Assembly: GCF_016773205.1 (NCBI RefSeq) | Contig: NZ_JAETWB010000007.1 | Location: forward strand, 162,935-226,934 | Length of the DNA: 64,000 nucleotides | From: Belnapia arida | GTDB lineage: Bacteria; Pseudomonadota; Alphaproteobacteria; Acetobacterales; Acetobacteraceae | Reading direction: 5' to 3' | Shown here: piece after piece, positions 33,933 through 42,210 of the stretch | Position numbering within the stretch: position 1 is the stretch's first letter | How the letters are laid out: every line of letters begins with the position of its first letter | Translations under genes and position numbers: made by a program | Notes under the pieces: model-generated | The model's database searches: none | Told to the model about the DNA's origin: nothing | Seen by the model: the letters and a program-made list of their open reading frames with translations, nothing else

Positions 33933-34817
33933 TCAGGCCCGCTCCTCGCCTCCGCTCACCACCACCGGCTCCAGCATCGCTTCCGCCTCGCGCTTCAGCC
34001 GGCGGTAGCTGCGGGCGGAAAAGGGCAGCATGCCGCCATAGATCAGTCCGCCGGTGGCCAGCGCCGCCCAGGGCTCTGTCAGCAGTACCGCCACATAGGC
34101 ACCGATGCCGAGCAGTAGCGGCAGCACGTAGTCCGCCGGCACCTTGAAATTCTTGAAGCTCCAGGTCGGCAGGGTCGAAACCATCAGCCCGCCGACCACC
34201 ACCAGCAGCAGGCCGGAGAGGGCCGGGTGCCGCACCGCCGCCGCCAGCCCAGCCCAGCCCCAATCCTGGAAGAGCAGCGCGGCGAAGAGCGGGAAGAGCG
34301 CCAGTCCCGCCCCGGCCGGCGCCGGCACGCCGGTGAAGAAATTCTGCGAATAGGCAGGCTTCGGCGGCGGCCCGGCCAGCGGCAGTGCCGGCGCCTCGAC
34401 GATAGAGGCATTGAACCGCGCCAGCCTGAGCGCCGAGCAGACGGCGAAGAGCAGGCATGGGGTGAAGCCGATCCCCCGCGCATCATGCAGCGTCCAGAGG
34501 AAGAGGATCAGCGCCGGCGCCACCCCGAAGCAAAGGAAGTCGGAGAGGCTGTCGAACTCGGCGCCGAACCGGCTCGTCGCCTTCAGCAGCCGGGCGAGGC
34601 GCCCGTCCAGCGCGTCGATCGCGGCGCAGACGACGATCAGCGCCGCCGCCTTCTCCCACTGTGCGTCGAAGGCGAAGCGGATGGCGGTCAGCCCTGCGCA
34701 GAGGCCGAGCATCGTCATGATGTTCGGAATCAGCCGGTTGAAGGAGGGGCCCTTGTAGCGCGGCCTGGTGCGGGGCCGGAAGCGCCGCAGCCGCCCTCGC
34801 AGGCGCGTCCCGCTCAC
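33933..34817 (-). CDS. pssA: CDP-diacylglycerol--serine O-phosphatidyltransferase
   Basis: The 294-residue membrane protein carries the CDP-alcohol phosphotransferase signature DG-x2-AR-x8-G-x3-D-x3-D ([20 protein letters not shown] plus LSD), followed by several membrane helices and the bacterial PssA features ([17 protein letters not shown]). It makes phosphatidylserine from CDP-DAG and serine. The GTG start at 34817 overlaps the psd stop (GTGA), giving N terminus [20 protein letters not shown]; the longer upstream frame lies inside psd. The two genes together make phosphatidylethanolamine. Confidence 0.93.
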   Translation of the reverse strand: MSGTRLRGRLRRFRPRTRPRYKGPSFNRLIPNIMTMLGLCAGLTAIRFAFDAQWEKAAALIVVCAAIDALDGRLARLLKATSRFGAEFDSLSDFLCFGVAPALILFLWTLHDARGIGFTPCLLFAVCSALRLARFNASIVEAPALPLAGPPPKPAYSQNFFTGVPAPAGAGLALFPLFAALLFQDWGWAGLAAAVRHPALSGLLLVVVGGLMVSTLPTWSFKNFKVPADYVLPLLLGIGAYVAVLLTEPWAALATGGLIYGGMLPFSARSYRRLKREAEAMLEPVVVSGGEERA

Positions 34818-35503
34818 AGCGGCAGCCTCGTCGGGACGAGGTCGGCGATCACCGTCTCGCCGCCGATCATCGTCTGGCCGACCGAGACCAAGGGCCGCAC
34901 GCCCTCCGGCAGGTAGAGATCCGTCCGGCTGCCGAAGCGGATGATGCCGAAGCGCTCGCCGGCGTCGAGGCTTTCGCCCTCGCGGACGTCGCAAAGGATG
35001 CGCCGCGCCACCAGCCCGGCGATCTGCACCACGGCGACGTCCCGCCCGTCCGGCAGGCGCAGCGCGATGGCATTGCGCTCATTGTCCTCGCTCGCCTTGT
35101 CGAGGTTGGCGCTGACGAATTTGCCAGGGCGGTAGGCGATGCGCGTCACGCGGCCCGCCACCGGCGAGCGGTTCACATGCACATCCATCACCGAGAGGAA
35201 GATCGCCACCCGCCAGCGCGGCGCCGGGCCGAGGCCGAGTTCCGCCGGCGGCACGGCCGGCATCACGCTCACCACATGCCCGTCCGCCGGGGCGATGGCC
35301 AGCCCCTCGCGGTCCGGCGGCACGCGGCGCGGGTCGCGGAAGAAATAGAGGCAGAAAAGGGTGAAGATCAGCCCCAGCCAGAACAGCCAGCTGCCGAGCA
35401 GCAGCCCACCGACGACAGCGACGGCAAGGCCAATCGCGATGAAGGGGGTGCCGGCCCTATGGGGCGGGGCCAGCACGAGCCGCAAACTTTGTCCGAGCGC
35501 CAT
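34814..35503 (-). CDS. psd: Phosphatidylserine decarboxylase proenzyme, short form
   Basis: The 229-residue proenzyme has two N-terminal membrane helices, [10 protein letters not shown] (conserved Asp), [18 protein letters not shown] with the conserved His, and the self-cleavage site GS in [12 protein letters not shown], where the Ser becomes the pyruvoyl group of the alpha chain. It converts phosphatidylserine to phosphatidylethanolamine. It precedes and overlaps pssA by 4 bases. This short form matches the family common in alphaproteobacteria. Confidence 0.95.
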   Translation of the reverse strand: MALGQSLRLVLAPPHRAGTPFIAIGLAVAVVGGLLLGSWLFWLGLIFTLFCLYFFRDPRRVPPDREGLAIAPADGHVVSVMPAVPPAELGLGPAPRWRVAIFLSVMDVHVNRSPVAGRVTRIAYRPGKFVSANLDKASEDNERNAIALRLPDGRDVAVVQIAGLVARRILCDVREGESLDAGERFGIIRFGSRTDLYLPEGVRPLVSVGQTMIGGETVIADLVPTRLPL

Positions 35504-35549
35504 GGTGCGGGTTTATGGTGCGTTCACCTTCGCCCGGCAAGCTGTGTGG

Positions 35550-35975
35550 ATGCCAAACCTCACCCTCGGTCCTTTCGCTGTCGAACGGGACGGCACGCTG
35601 CAACCCCGGGCGCCCGGGTTGCGCCCTGCCATGCGCTTCGCCTGGCGCGGCCGGCGCTGCGAGGCGGCCCTGACACGGGAGGAGGTGCACCTCGCCGCCT
35701 TTGCCGCCCGGGTGCCCTCCACCGCCGAGGCGCGGGCGGGCCGGCCCGGTGCCTTCGAAGCCATCGCCTCCCTCCCCGGGAGCCTGCCGCCGGGCTGGAA
35801 GGCGCGGCTGTTGCCGGATCACCGGGTGATGCTGGAAGCTTCGGCGCCACTGTCGGAGCCGCCGACCGCAACGGAGCTGGTCGCCGCCATGGTCCGTTTC
35901 GCGCTTGAGCTCGACCCCTATCTGGACCGACTGGATTCCGCGCTCGTGCCGCTCTCCGGCACTGCGAACAACTGA
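35550..35975 (+). CDS. Hypothetical protein
   Basis: The 141-residue product starts MPNLTLGPFAVERDGTLQPR. A strand-rich N-terminal half (MRFAWRGRRCEAALTREEVH) and a helical C terminus (ATELVAAMVRFALELDPYLD) suggest a small alpha/beta fold, but I do not recognise a family. The frame is open further upstream with an ATG at 35502; neither start has a convincing ribosome site. The 3' end overlaps the converging LysM gene by 58 bases, which is unusual but tolerated because both C termini look like tails. Confidence 0.5.
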   Translation: MPNLTLGPFAVERDGTLQPRAPGLRPAMRFAWRGRRCEAALTREEVHLAAFAARVPSTAEARAGRPGAFEAIASLPGSLPPGWKARLLPDHRVMLEASAPLSEPPTATELVAAMVRFALELDPYLDRLDSALVPLSGTANN

Positions 35976-36949
35976 CCGGGGTAGATCCGGTGCGGGTCGC
36001 GGATCTGGTCGCGGTTGGCGGCGTAGATCACCGTGTAGCGCGGCCCGCGGCCATAGACCCGGCGGGCAATGCGCCAGAGGCTGTAGCCGGGCTGGACGAT
36101 CAGCCTGCCGTCACGCAGCATGTCATCTGGGATAAGCTCGCGCTGGAAGGGCAGCTCGATCCGGGCAGCGACGGAGCCGGCGGCGGCCAGCTGGTCCACC
36201 CGCAGCATGTGCCGGCCGACCGCAGGCTGCTGGTCCGGCGTCAGGCTCCAGCGTCCGGCCCCATCCGCCACCGCATCCCCGGCGTGGTCGCGGCCGACAT
36301 AGACCCGCAGCTTCGCCCCCGGCGGGGCGCTGCCGGCGAAGCGCATGCCGCCCTGCTCGTCGTAATCGACGATATCGAGGCCGAGGCGCTGGCGTTCCGG
36401 CGCCACCTCGGCCGGGGCCTGCAACAGGCGAGGCAAGGCGGCGCTGCCGCTGGTCGGCGGCAGCAGCACCGCCATGGCGGCCTGCGGCTGGGCCGGCTCG
36501 GGCACCAGCAGCAGGAGCGAGTCCTCCGAGGTGAGTGGCTCGCCTCCGGCCAGCCGGGCCGTCAGGGAGAGCTCCCGCATGCCCGGCGGCAGCGCCTCGA
36601 CCGGCAGGATCACCCATTCGCCACGGCCATCGGCCCGGGCGCGGCCAAGCTCCCGCCCGGCATCGGACAGCACCACCTCCGCCCCCGGCATGGCGCGCCC
36701 GGCGGAAACCAGCATGCCGCGGGCGCCGATGCGGGCGACGTCGAAGCTCGGCCGGACCGGTGCCGGTGTGGCGGGCGGTGCCGGCGCGGTCGGGGCCAGT
36801 GCAGCAGGAGCCGGCAGGGCCTGGGCAACAGGCCGGGCGGCCGGCAGCGGCGCCTCGGGCAGCAACAGGATGCCACCCACCAGCGCAGCCAGCGCCAGCC
36901 CGATCAGACCCAGCCACTTCATGCCCTGCGCCATGGTCGCATCGGTCAT
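35918..36949 (-). CDS. Membrane-anchored LysM domain protein
   Basis: The 343-residue protein has one N-terminal membrane helix (WLGLIGLALAALVGGILLLP), an Ala/Pro-rich spacer, two Ig-like or fibronectin-like segments (MLVSAGRAMPGAEVVLSDAG; MRFAGSAPPGAKLRVYVGRD) and a C-terminal LysM domain (LIVQPGYSLWRIARRVYGRG to RIYPGQLFAVPE) for peptidoglycan binding. It is probably a cell-envelope protein facing the periplasm. The ATG at 36949 has GGGCGG close by; 36988 and 36934 are alternatives. Confidence 0.8.
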   Translation of the reverse strand: MTDATMAQGMKWLGLIGLALAALVGGILLLPEAPLPAARPVAQALPAPAALAPTAPAPPATPAPVRPSFDVARIGARGMLVSAGRAMPGAEVVLSDAGRELGRARADGRGEWVILPVEALPPGMRELSLTARLAGGEPLTSEDSLLLLVPEPAQPQAAMAVLLPPTSGSAALPRLLQAPAEVAPERQRLGLDIVDYDEQGGMRFAGSAPPGAKLRVYVGRDHAGDAVADGAGRWSLTPDQQPAVGRHMLRVDQLAAAGSVAARIELPFQRELIPDDMLRDGRLIVQPGYSLWRIARRVYGRGPRYTVIYAANRDQIRDPHRIYPGQLFAVPESGTSAESSRSR

Positions 36950-36994
36950 TATCCGCCCATCGGATACTACCATAAACTCAATGGGCACACGGGG

Positions 36995-37771
36995 TCAGTG
37001 GCTGCGATGCAGTAGCCAAACGAACATTAGCGGGAGCAGGCCGGCCAGCGCCCACCCGATCGGCTCGCCCGCCCGGCCACCGATCCGCCCGCCGAGCGCC
37101 GGGCCAAGCCAGAGCGCGGCGAAGGGCGCCGCCGCCACCAGCCAGTCGGCCGTACCGCCGCGCGCCAGCACCGGCCCGGCCGCCAAGGCAGCAAGGCCGA
37201 TCGCCACCGGCAGGGCGGCCGCCACGCCCCATCCGCCGACCGGCAGGGCGCCGAGTGCCGCCGCCAGGCCGGCCAGCGCCAGCAGCACCCAGGGCCCCGG
37301 CGGGCCGAAGAGCCAGAGCCCGGCCGCCAACAGCGCCATGGCCGCCGCCGCGCCCACCGGGCCGCGTAGCGCCAGCAGCCCCGCCGCGCCCAGCGCCGCC
37401 AGCGCCAGCAGCACGACCATCGTCCGGTGCAGATCGGGCATGGTCAGCGGCCCGCCAGCCAGCCACCAGGCGGCACCGGCAAGGCCGAGCACCGCCAGCA
37501 GCGCCGTCGCCACGCCACGCCGTCCGGCCAGCGCCAGCACCAACCCCACCAGCGCCCCGCCGATGACCAGGGCCGGCAACCGCTCCGGCAACTGCCGCGG
37601 CGTGCCGGTGACGAGGCCGAGCGCCACCGCCCAGCCCACCGCCAGCCCAATCCCTGCCCCGAGCCCGGCCAGGTCGCCCCGCCGCAGCAGCCGGAACAGC
37701 CCGGCCCAGGCCAGGGCCACCACCAGCGCCGCCGCGACGCCTCGCCAGGGGAGAAGAAGTTCGATGCTCAT
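36995..37771 (-). CDS. Multi-span membrane protein, function unknown
   Basis: The 258-residue protein is nearly all hydrophobic, with about eight predicted helices (WRGVAAALVVALAWAGLFRL; LVIGGALVGLVLALAG; TMVVLLALAALGAAGLLALR; VLLALAGLAAALGAL and others) joined by short Gly/Pro/Arg loops. Charged residues are few, and no transporter or enzyme motif is seen. I chose the ATG at 37771 (AGGA eight bases upstream); an in-frame ATG nine bases earlier is possible. It diverges from the cytochrome b561 gene and lies 45 bp downstream of the LysM gene's start region on the same strand. Confidence 0.6.
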   Translation of the reverse strand: MSIELLLPWRGVAAALVVALAWAGLFRLLRRGDLAGLGAGIGLAVGWAVALGLVTGTPRQLPERLPALVIGGALVGLVLALAGRRGVATALLAVLGLAGAAWWLAGGPLTMPDLHRTMVVLLALAALGAAGLLALRGPVGAAAAMALLAAGLWLFGPPGPWVLLALAGLAAALGALPVGGWGVAAALPVAIGLAALAAGPVLARGGTADWLVAAAPFAALWLGPALGGRIGGRAGEPIGWALAGLLPLMFVWLLHRSH

Positions 37772-37836
37772 CCGGCCCATCCTGCCCGAGCGCCGCTTCC
37801 GCTGCTAGGATGCCGCGGTCAGGGCGGAGAGGCCGG

Positions 37837-38502
37837 ATGAGCGGAGTGCCGATGCGGCAGGTCAAGGTCTGGGACGGCTGGATCAGGCTCGTCCATTGGT
37901 CGATCGTCCTGCTGATCGGCCTGTCCTACGCCAGCATCCAGAACGGCTGGATGAAGACCCATTACTGGTCCGGCTATGCCGTGCTGACGCTGGTACTGTT
38001 CCGCCTCGCCTGGGGGTTCGTCGGCTCGGACACGGCGCGGTTCTTCCGCTTCCTGAAGTCGCCCCTTGCCGCCTTCCACCACCTGCGCGAATTCCCGAAG
38101 CCGGAGCCGGACCGGGAGATCGGCCACAACGCCGCCGGCGGCTGGATGGTGCTGGTGCTGCTGGCGCTGCTGCTGGCGCAGCCGGTGACAGGCCTCTTCG
38201 CCGACAGCGGCTATGGCGATTACGGGCCGCTCGCCAAATCCGTTGCCTCGAAGACGAGCGACTGGCTGACCGGGCTGCACCACCGAATCTTCAACCTGAT
38301 CCTCATCGCCGCCTCTCTGCATGTGCTGGCGGTCGGCGCCTATGCCCTGCTGAAGGGCCACGACCTGGTGCGGCCGATGGTCACCGGGCACAAGACCTTG
38401 CCGGCGGATGCGGTGCCGCCCCGCCTTGGCTCACCGCTGCTGGCCGCCGCCCTCCTCGGCGCGGCGGCCCTCCTCGTCTTCGGCATCAGCCGCTTCGGCT
38501 AG
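37837..38502 (+). CDS. Cytochrome b561-type dihaem membrane protein
   Basis: The 221-residue protein has four membrane helices with the histidines expected for two b haems: VWDGWIRLVHWSIVLL, MKTHYWSGYAVLTLVLFRL, a span with GWMVLVLLALLLAQPVTGLF, and HHRIFNLILIAASLHVLAVG; a fifth span ends the chain. Such proteins pass electrons between soluble donors, quinone and periplasmic partners. GGAGAGG five bases before the ATG at 37837 supports the start. No haem-c or molybdenum partner lies next to it. Confidence 0.88.
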   Translation: MSGVPMRQVKVWDGWIRLVHWSIVLLIGLSYASIQNGWMKTHYWSGYAVLTLVLFRLAWGFVGSDTARFFRFLKSPLAAFHHLREFPKPEPDREIGHNAAGGWMVLVLLALLLAQPVTGLFADSGYGDYGPLAKSVASKTSDWLTGLHHRIFNLILIAASLHVLAVGAYALLKGHDLVRPMVTGHKTLPADAVPPRLGSPLLAAALLGAAALLVFGISRFG

Positions 38503-38576
38503 AGGATGTTGAAGAGGTAGAGCAGGATGAGGATGGGGATGGGAATTCCGAGAAGCCAAAGCAGGATGCCGCGCAT
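38499..38576 (-). CDS. 25-residue hydrophobic membrane microprotein
   Basis: The frame encodes MRGILLWLLGIPIPILILLY plus LFNIL, a single membrane helix with a central GIPIP kink and a positive N terminus (Arg2). GGAG seven bases before the ATG is a good ribosome site. Small proteins with the LLWLLGIPIPxxILL pattern are, as I recall, common hypothetical proteins in alphaproteobacteria. Its stop overlaps the converging cytochrome b561 stop by 4 bases. Confidence 0.7.
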   Translation of the reverse strand: MRGILLWLLGIPIPILILLYLFNIL

Positions 38577-38613
38577 GGTTGCACTCCGTAGCGTTTCAAC
38601 GGTACCGGAACGC

Positions 38614-39168
38614 TTGCATCGCCGTGGCGCTTCGCAGGCTCCGCGCCTCGTGATGCTCACGCTGCTGCTGGCGCTTGCCGGCTGCGCCGAGGACCCGAGC
38701 GCCAATTATCTCGGCGGCTTCGGCGACCCGGTGCGCGGCGCGGCGCTTTATGCCCCGCGCAACCTCGGCGATACGGGCCGCTGGGCCGGCCGGCCGGCCG
38801 AGGCGGCGGTGGCGGCGGAGCAGCTGGAATTCCTCACCAACGAGCTCGCCACCAACCCGCGCTACGCGCCGGAGATCAACCCCGCCGTGCTGCAAAGCCT
38901 GCAGACGGCGCGAGGGGAGATGCGCGGCTATCTCGGCATCGCACCCAATGCCGATCCTGGCGTGGTCATCGCCGCCCTGCGCCGCGCCAGCGAGGCGCTG
39001 CGCGGGGGCAGCCGCGCCAGCGCCGAGGCCGCGCTGGCCACCGCCGCCTTCACCGCCAGGCCCGGCGGCACCTTGCAGCGTCTGTCCACCATGCCCCGCC
39101 TGCCCCGCACTGCCGAGGCGGCCGGCATGGTCGCCTCGGAATTCGACCGGCTCGAACGGCGACGCTGA
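38614..39168 (+). CDS. Putative lipoprotein
   Basis: The mature part begins at a lipobox (LLLALAGC, lipidated Cys then AEDPS). Starting from the TTG at 38614 gives a good signal (MHRRGASQAPRLVMLTLLLA); the first ATG at 38653 would leave a signal without positive charge. The mature protein of about 160 residues is mainly helical (AAVAAEQLEFLTNELATNPR; PAVLQSLQTARGEMRGYLGI; ALRRASEALRGGSRASAEAA). It should sit on the periplasmic side of a membrane. No family is recognised. It converges on the DUF2000 gene six bases away. Confidence 0.65.
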   Translation: MHRRGASQAPRLVMLTLLLALAGCAEDPSANYLGGFGDPVRGAALYAPRNLGDTGRWAGRPAEAAVAAEQLEFLTNELATNPRYAPEINPAVLQSLQTARGEMRGYLGIAPNADPGVVIAALRRASEALRGGSRASAEAALATAAFTARPGGTLQRLSTMPRLPRTAEAAGMVASEFDRLERRR

Positions 39169-39174
39169 CACGCC

Positions 39175-39585
39175 TCAGGGGTGCAACGTCGCGCCCTTCG
39201 TCGCCTTGTCCACATCCCGCTTCGGCCCACGGAGCGCGAGGCCGACCAGGTCGGGGGCATCGGCCGGCTCGGCGCGGAAGGCCTCGCGGTTCGCCGCGTC
39301 ATGCCCGGTCGAGAACATCGCCCGCACATAGGCTGCCCGCGTCAGTCCCCGCTCGATGCCCTGCCGCCAGGCCCTTTGCAGCATCTCGGGCGTGGCCGCG
39401 AAAACTAGCATCGGCTGGCCGAGCAGTCGGGCATGCCGGCGCCCCGCCGCATCCTCATAGGGCTCCCCCATCGCTTCGGGCGCCGCGCCGGCGATGCCGG
39501 TCGCCAGGAAGGCCGTGACGTTGAGCTTCTGCCAGACCGCCAGCCCGTCCAGCACCAGGATGGCCACCTTCGTATCGAACACCAT
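39175..39585 (-). CDS. DUF2000 family protein
   Basis: The 136-residue protein shows the DUF2000 (peptidyl-tRNA hydrolase II-like fold) pattern: FDTKVAILVLDGLAVWQKLN at the N terminus, NVTAFLATGIAG, GQPMLVFAATPEMLQRAWRQ and VGLALRGPKRDVDKATKGAT. The family has no proven activity. GAGGAG before the ATG is a strong ribosome site. It lies downstream of the AraC gene on the same strand, 24 bases apart in reverse order (DUF2000 reads after AraC), so the two may be co-transcribed. Confidence 0.85.
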   Translation of the reverse strand: MVFDTKVAILVLDGLAVWQKLNVTAFLATGIAGAAPEAMGEPYEDAAGRRHARLLGQPMLVFAATPEMLQRAWRQGIERGLTRAAYVRAMFSTGHDAANREAFRAEPADAPDLVGLALRGPKRDVDKATKGATLHP

Positions 39586-39609
39586 GCCGCTCTCCTCAGC
39601 GGCGGCATC

Positions 39610-40446
39610 TCAGCCGGGGCGGCGGCACGCGTCTGGAACATCCGTGCAGAGGGTGCGGTAGGCGGCGGGCGTCAGCCCATAGGCCCGGCGGAAGCGGCGG
39701 CCGAGATGGCTCTGGTCGGCGAAGCCGCATTCCGCCGCCGCCAGCGCCGGCGGCATCCCCGCGGCCAGCAGCCGCCGCGCCCGCAACAGCCGGATCTGGA
39801 TCAGATAGGCATGGGGCGAGGTGCCGAAGGCGGCGCGGAAGGCGCGGGCGAGCTGGAACCGGTCCGCCGCCCCCGCCTCCCGCGCCAGGGCATCGGCGCC
39901 GGGATCGACCGCCGGGTCGTCCCGCAGCCGGTCCCGCGCGCGCCGGGCCAGGCGGTCGTCCCGCCGTGCCGGTGCCGCCCGCTCCGGCCGGCCGAGATGC
40001 GGCCGCAGCCGCCGCACCACCGAGTCCAGCGCTGCGTCCCGCAGCAACCGCTCGCCCGGGCGGGAGAGGGCGATGCAGGCCGCCCGGATGGCGCCGCCCA
40101 GCAGCGGGTCGTCCTGCAAGGTCGCCGCCAAGCCCGGCTCGCTGCCCGCCGGTTCGCCGAGGGCCGCCCGCAGCCAGGGCCGGGGCAGGTAGAGCATGCG
40201 GTAGGCGAAGCCGCCCGCCGCCCCCGCCTGTCCGTCATGGGCCTCCTCCGGCTCGATCAGGATGACGCGGCCGAAGGTGCTCCGCTGCCGCCGCCCGCGG
40301 CAATGGAAGTCCTGCACCCCATGCTCGGTGACGCCGACCAGCCATTCGTCATGCCGGTGCAGGTCGTAGGCATGGGCGGCGAAGCGGGCCTCGATCGCCT
40401 CGATCCCGGTCGCCGCGTCGTGCCGCAGCGAGATGCGGTCGCTCAA
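39610..40446 (-). CDS. AraC-family transcriptional regulator, TTG start
   Basis: The 278-residue protein has an N-terminal cupin-like sensor (HAYDLHRHDEWLVGVTEHGV, FGRVILIEPEEAHDGQAG) and a C-terminal double HTH (DRFQLARAFRAAFGTSPHAY; LLAAGMPPALAAAECGFADQ; SHLGRRFRRAYGLTPAAYRT). The start is placed at the TTG at 40446, which overlaps the dioxygenase stop (TTGA) and gives the usual N-terminal distance to the cupin; the longer upstream frame runs inside the dioxygenase gene. It is thus translationally coupled to the dioxygenase, which it probably regulates. Confidence 0.85.
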   Translation of the reverse strand: MSDRISLRHDAATGIEAIEARFAAHAYDLHRHDEWLVGVTEHGVQDFHCRGRRQRSTFGRVILIEPEEAHDGQAGAAGGFAYRMLYLPRPWLRAALGEPAGSEPGLAATLQDDPLLGGAIRAACIALSRPGERLLRDAALDSVVRRLRPHLGRPERAAPARRDDRLARRARDRLRDDPAVDPGADALAREAGAADRFQLARAFRAAFGTSPHAYLIQIRLLRARRLLAAGMPPALAAAECGFADQSHLGRRFRRAYGLTPAAYRTLCTDVPDACRRPG

Positions 40447-41330
40447 GCCGCCATCTGCTGCTCGAGCGTCGGCGCGACATCCGTCAGCGTGACGCGGCGC
40501 ATGTCGCGCGGATAGGTGTGGTCCTCGTAGGGCCGCGCGCGGTGCATGGTGCTGCGGTTGTCCCAGACCACCAGGTCCCATTGCCGCCAATGATGCGCGT
40601 AGACGAACTGCCGCTGCGTCGCATGCTCGAGGAGCTGGCGGATCAGTGCCATCGCCTCCGGCACAGGCCAGCCGACGATCCGGCCGATATGCGAGGAGAG
40701 GTAGATCGAGTGCCGCTGAGAGCCCGGATGCCAGCGCACCAGCCGCTGCGGCACCGGGGCGAAGTCGCGCCGCTCCTGCTCGGTATAGTCGGTGAAGCCG
40801 AGCTGCCCGCGCGAGAAGATCAGGCTGTGCTCCGTCACCATGTCGCGGATCTTCGCCTGCATCTTCGCGGGAAGTGCGTCCCAGGCGGCGCGCATGTCGG
40901 CGAATTCGGTGTCGCCGCCCTCGGGCGGGACGCTGCGGGCGTGCAGCATGGAATACTTGGCCGGCGTTGCCTTGAAGCTGCTGTCGCTGTGCCAGAGCTG
41001 GTTGCCGAGGTTGAACATCCGCCGCCGGTCATCGGCGGCGAGCAGCTTGCCGTCGAGATCGATATTCGAGATGTCGGCCATCTGCTGGTGCTTGAGCCGC
41101 TGCTTGTGGACATCGACCACGCCCCGCGTCTGCTCCAGCGGGCCGAGGGCCTCGCCGAAGGCCATCTGCTGGTCGTCATCGAGCTGCTGGTCGCGGAAGA
41201 CGAGGACGGCGTAGCGGTCCATCGCCCGGTGGATTTCGTCGCAGAGCGCGGGCCCCGGAGTCTGCCGCAGGTCGATGCCCGAGACCTCGGCGGCGAAGAG
41301 CGGATGGAGCGGCGTGAGCTGCACGGTCAT
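40443..41330 (-). CDS. TauD/TfdA-family Fe(II)/2-oxoglutarate dioxygenase
   Basis: The 295-residue enzyme has the HxD...H iron triad (QLWHSDSSF with His and Asp; NRSTMHRARPY with the distal His) and the oxoglutarate-binding Arg in RDMRRVTLTD. VSGIDLRQT near the N terminus is typical of the TfdA/TauD group. It hydroxylates a substrate such as a sulfonate or aryloxyacid with CO2 and succinate as products; the substrate is not readable. GGAGG eight bases before the ATG supports the start. Followed by the coupled AraC gene. Confidence 0.92.
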   Translation of the reverse strand: MTVQLTPLHPLFAAEVSGIDLRQTPGPALCDEIHRAMDRYAVLVFRDQQLDDDQQMAFGEALGPLEQTRGVVDVHKQRLKHQQMADISNIDLDGKLLAADDRRRMFNLGNQLWHSDSSFKATPAKYSMLHARSVPPEGGDTEFADMRAAWDALPAKMQAKIRDMVTEHSLIFSRGQLGFTDYTEQERRDFAPVPQRLVRWHPGSQRHSIYLSSHIGRIVGWPVPEAMALIRQLLEHATQRQFVYAHHWRQWDLVVWDNRSTMHRARPYEDHTYPRDMRRVTLTDVAPTLEQQMAA

Positions 41331-41400
41331 TGGCTGATCCTCCCTCCCGGCAGGTTAGGCCCATCCGGGCGAGGCTGTGAACACCGCCCGTCGCGCAGGG

Positions 41401-42210
41401 CTACAGCCGGTAGACCTCCGCCGCCGTGCCGCCGAGGATGCGCGCCCGGTCCGTCTCCGTCAGCCCTTCCAGCAGGGTGAGGCTCGCCTCGCGCCAAGCC
41501 GCATACCCGCCGGCGAGGTCCACCACCGGCCAGTCGCTGCCCCACATCAGCCGCCCGGCGCCGAAGGCACGCAGCAAATGCGCCACATAGGGGCGCAGGT
41601 CCACGGCCTGCCAGCCCGGCGCCGCCTCGGTCACCAAGCCGGATAGCTTGCAGGTGACGTTGGGGCAGCGCGCCAGGGCGGCGACCTCCCCGGCCCAGGG
41701 CTCCATCCGCCGCACCGCGATCTCCGGCTTGCCGCCATGGTCGAGCACGATGCGTAGGCGCGGGTGCCGCGCCGCCAGCGCCCGGATCGAGGACAGGTGC
41801 ACCGGGCGAACCAGCGCGTCGAAGACGAGGCCGCGCGCCGCCATCTCCTCCAGCGCCGGGCCGAGTCCGGGGCGAAGGATCCAGTCCGGCTCCGGCAGGT
41901 CGTGCAGCATGGGGCGGAGGCCACGCAGCAACGGCTCCGCCGCCAGAGCGGCGACGCGCTCTGGCTCCTCAAGCGGCACCCAGCCGACCACGCCGCGCAC
42001 CATCCCCGCCGACCCCCGTGCGGCGTCGAGCATGAAGCGCGTCTCCGCCTCGGTCGGCGCCGCCTGGACCAGAACGGTCGCATCGATGTCGCCGAGCAGC
42101 GGGCGGAGGTCGCCGAGGCTGTAGTCGCGGCAGATCGGGCTCTCCGGCCGCAGCCAGCCATAATCGCCGCGGGCAACGCGCCAGACATGGTGATGGGCGT
42201 CGACCCTCAT
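41401..42210 (-). CDS. Amidohydrolase-2 family lactonase (L-fuconolactonase-like)
   Basis: The 269-residue TIM-barrel hydrolase starts MRVDAHHHVWRVARGDYGWL, with the metal HxH, and has VLDHGGKPEI (barrel His), NVTCKLSGL and the catalytic Asp in LMWGSDWPVVDL. These features fit L-fuconolactonase/2-pyrone-4,6-dicarboxylate lactonase-like enzymes. Its start overlaps the aldo/keto reductase stop by 4 bases in an operon with a FucU-type mutarotase, which favours the sugar-lactone role. Confidence 0.88.
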   Translation of the reverse strand: MRVDAHHHVWRVARGDYGWLRPESPICRDYSLGDLRPLLGDIDATVLVQAAPTEAETRFMLDAARGSAGMVRGVVGWVPLEEPERVAALAAEPLLRGLRPMLHDLPEPDWILRPGLGPALEEMAARGLVFDALVRPVHLSSIRALAARHPRLRIVLDHGGKPEIAVRRMEPWAGEVAALARCPNVTCKLSGLVTEAAPGWQAVDLRPYVAHLLRAFGAGRLMWGSDWPVVDLAGGYAAWREASLTLLEGLTETDRARILGGTAAEVYRL

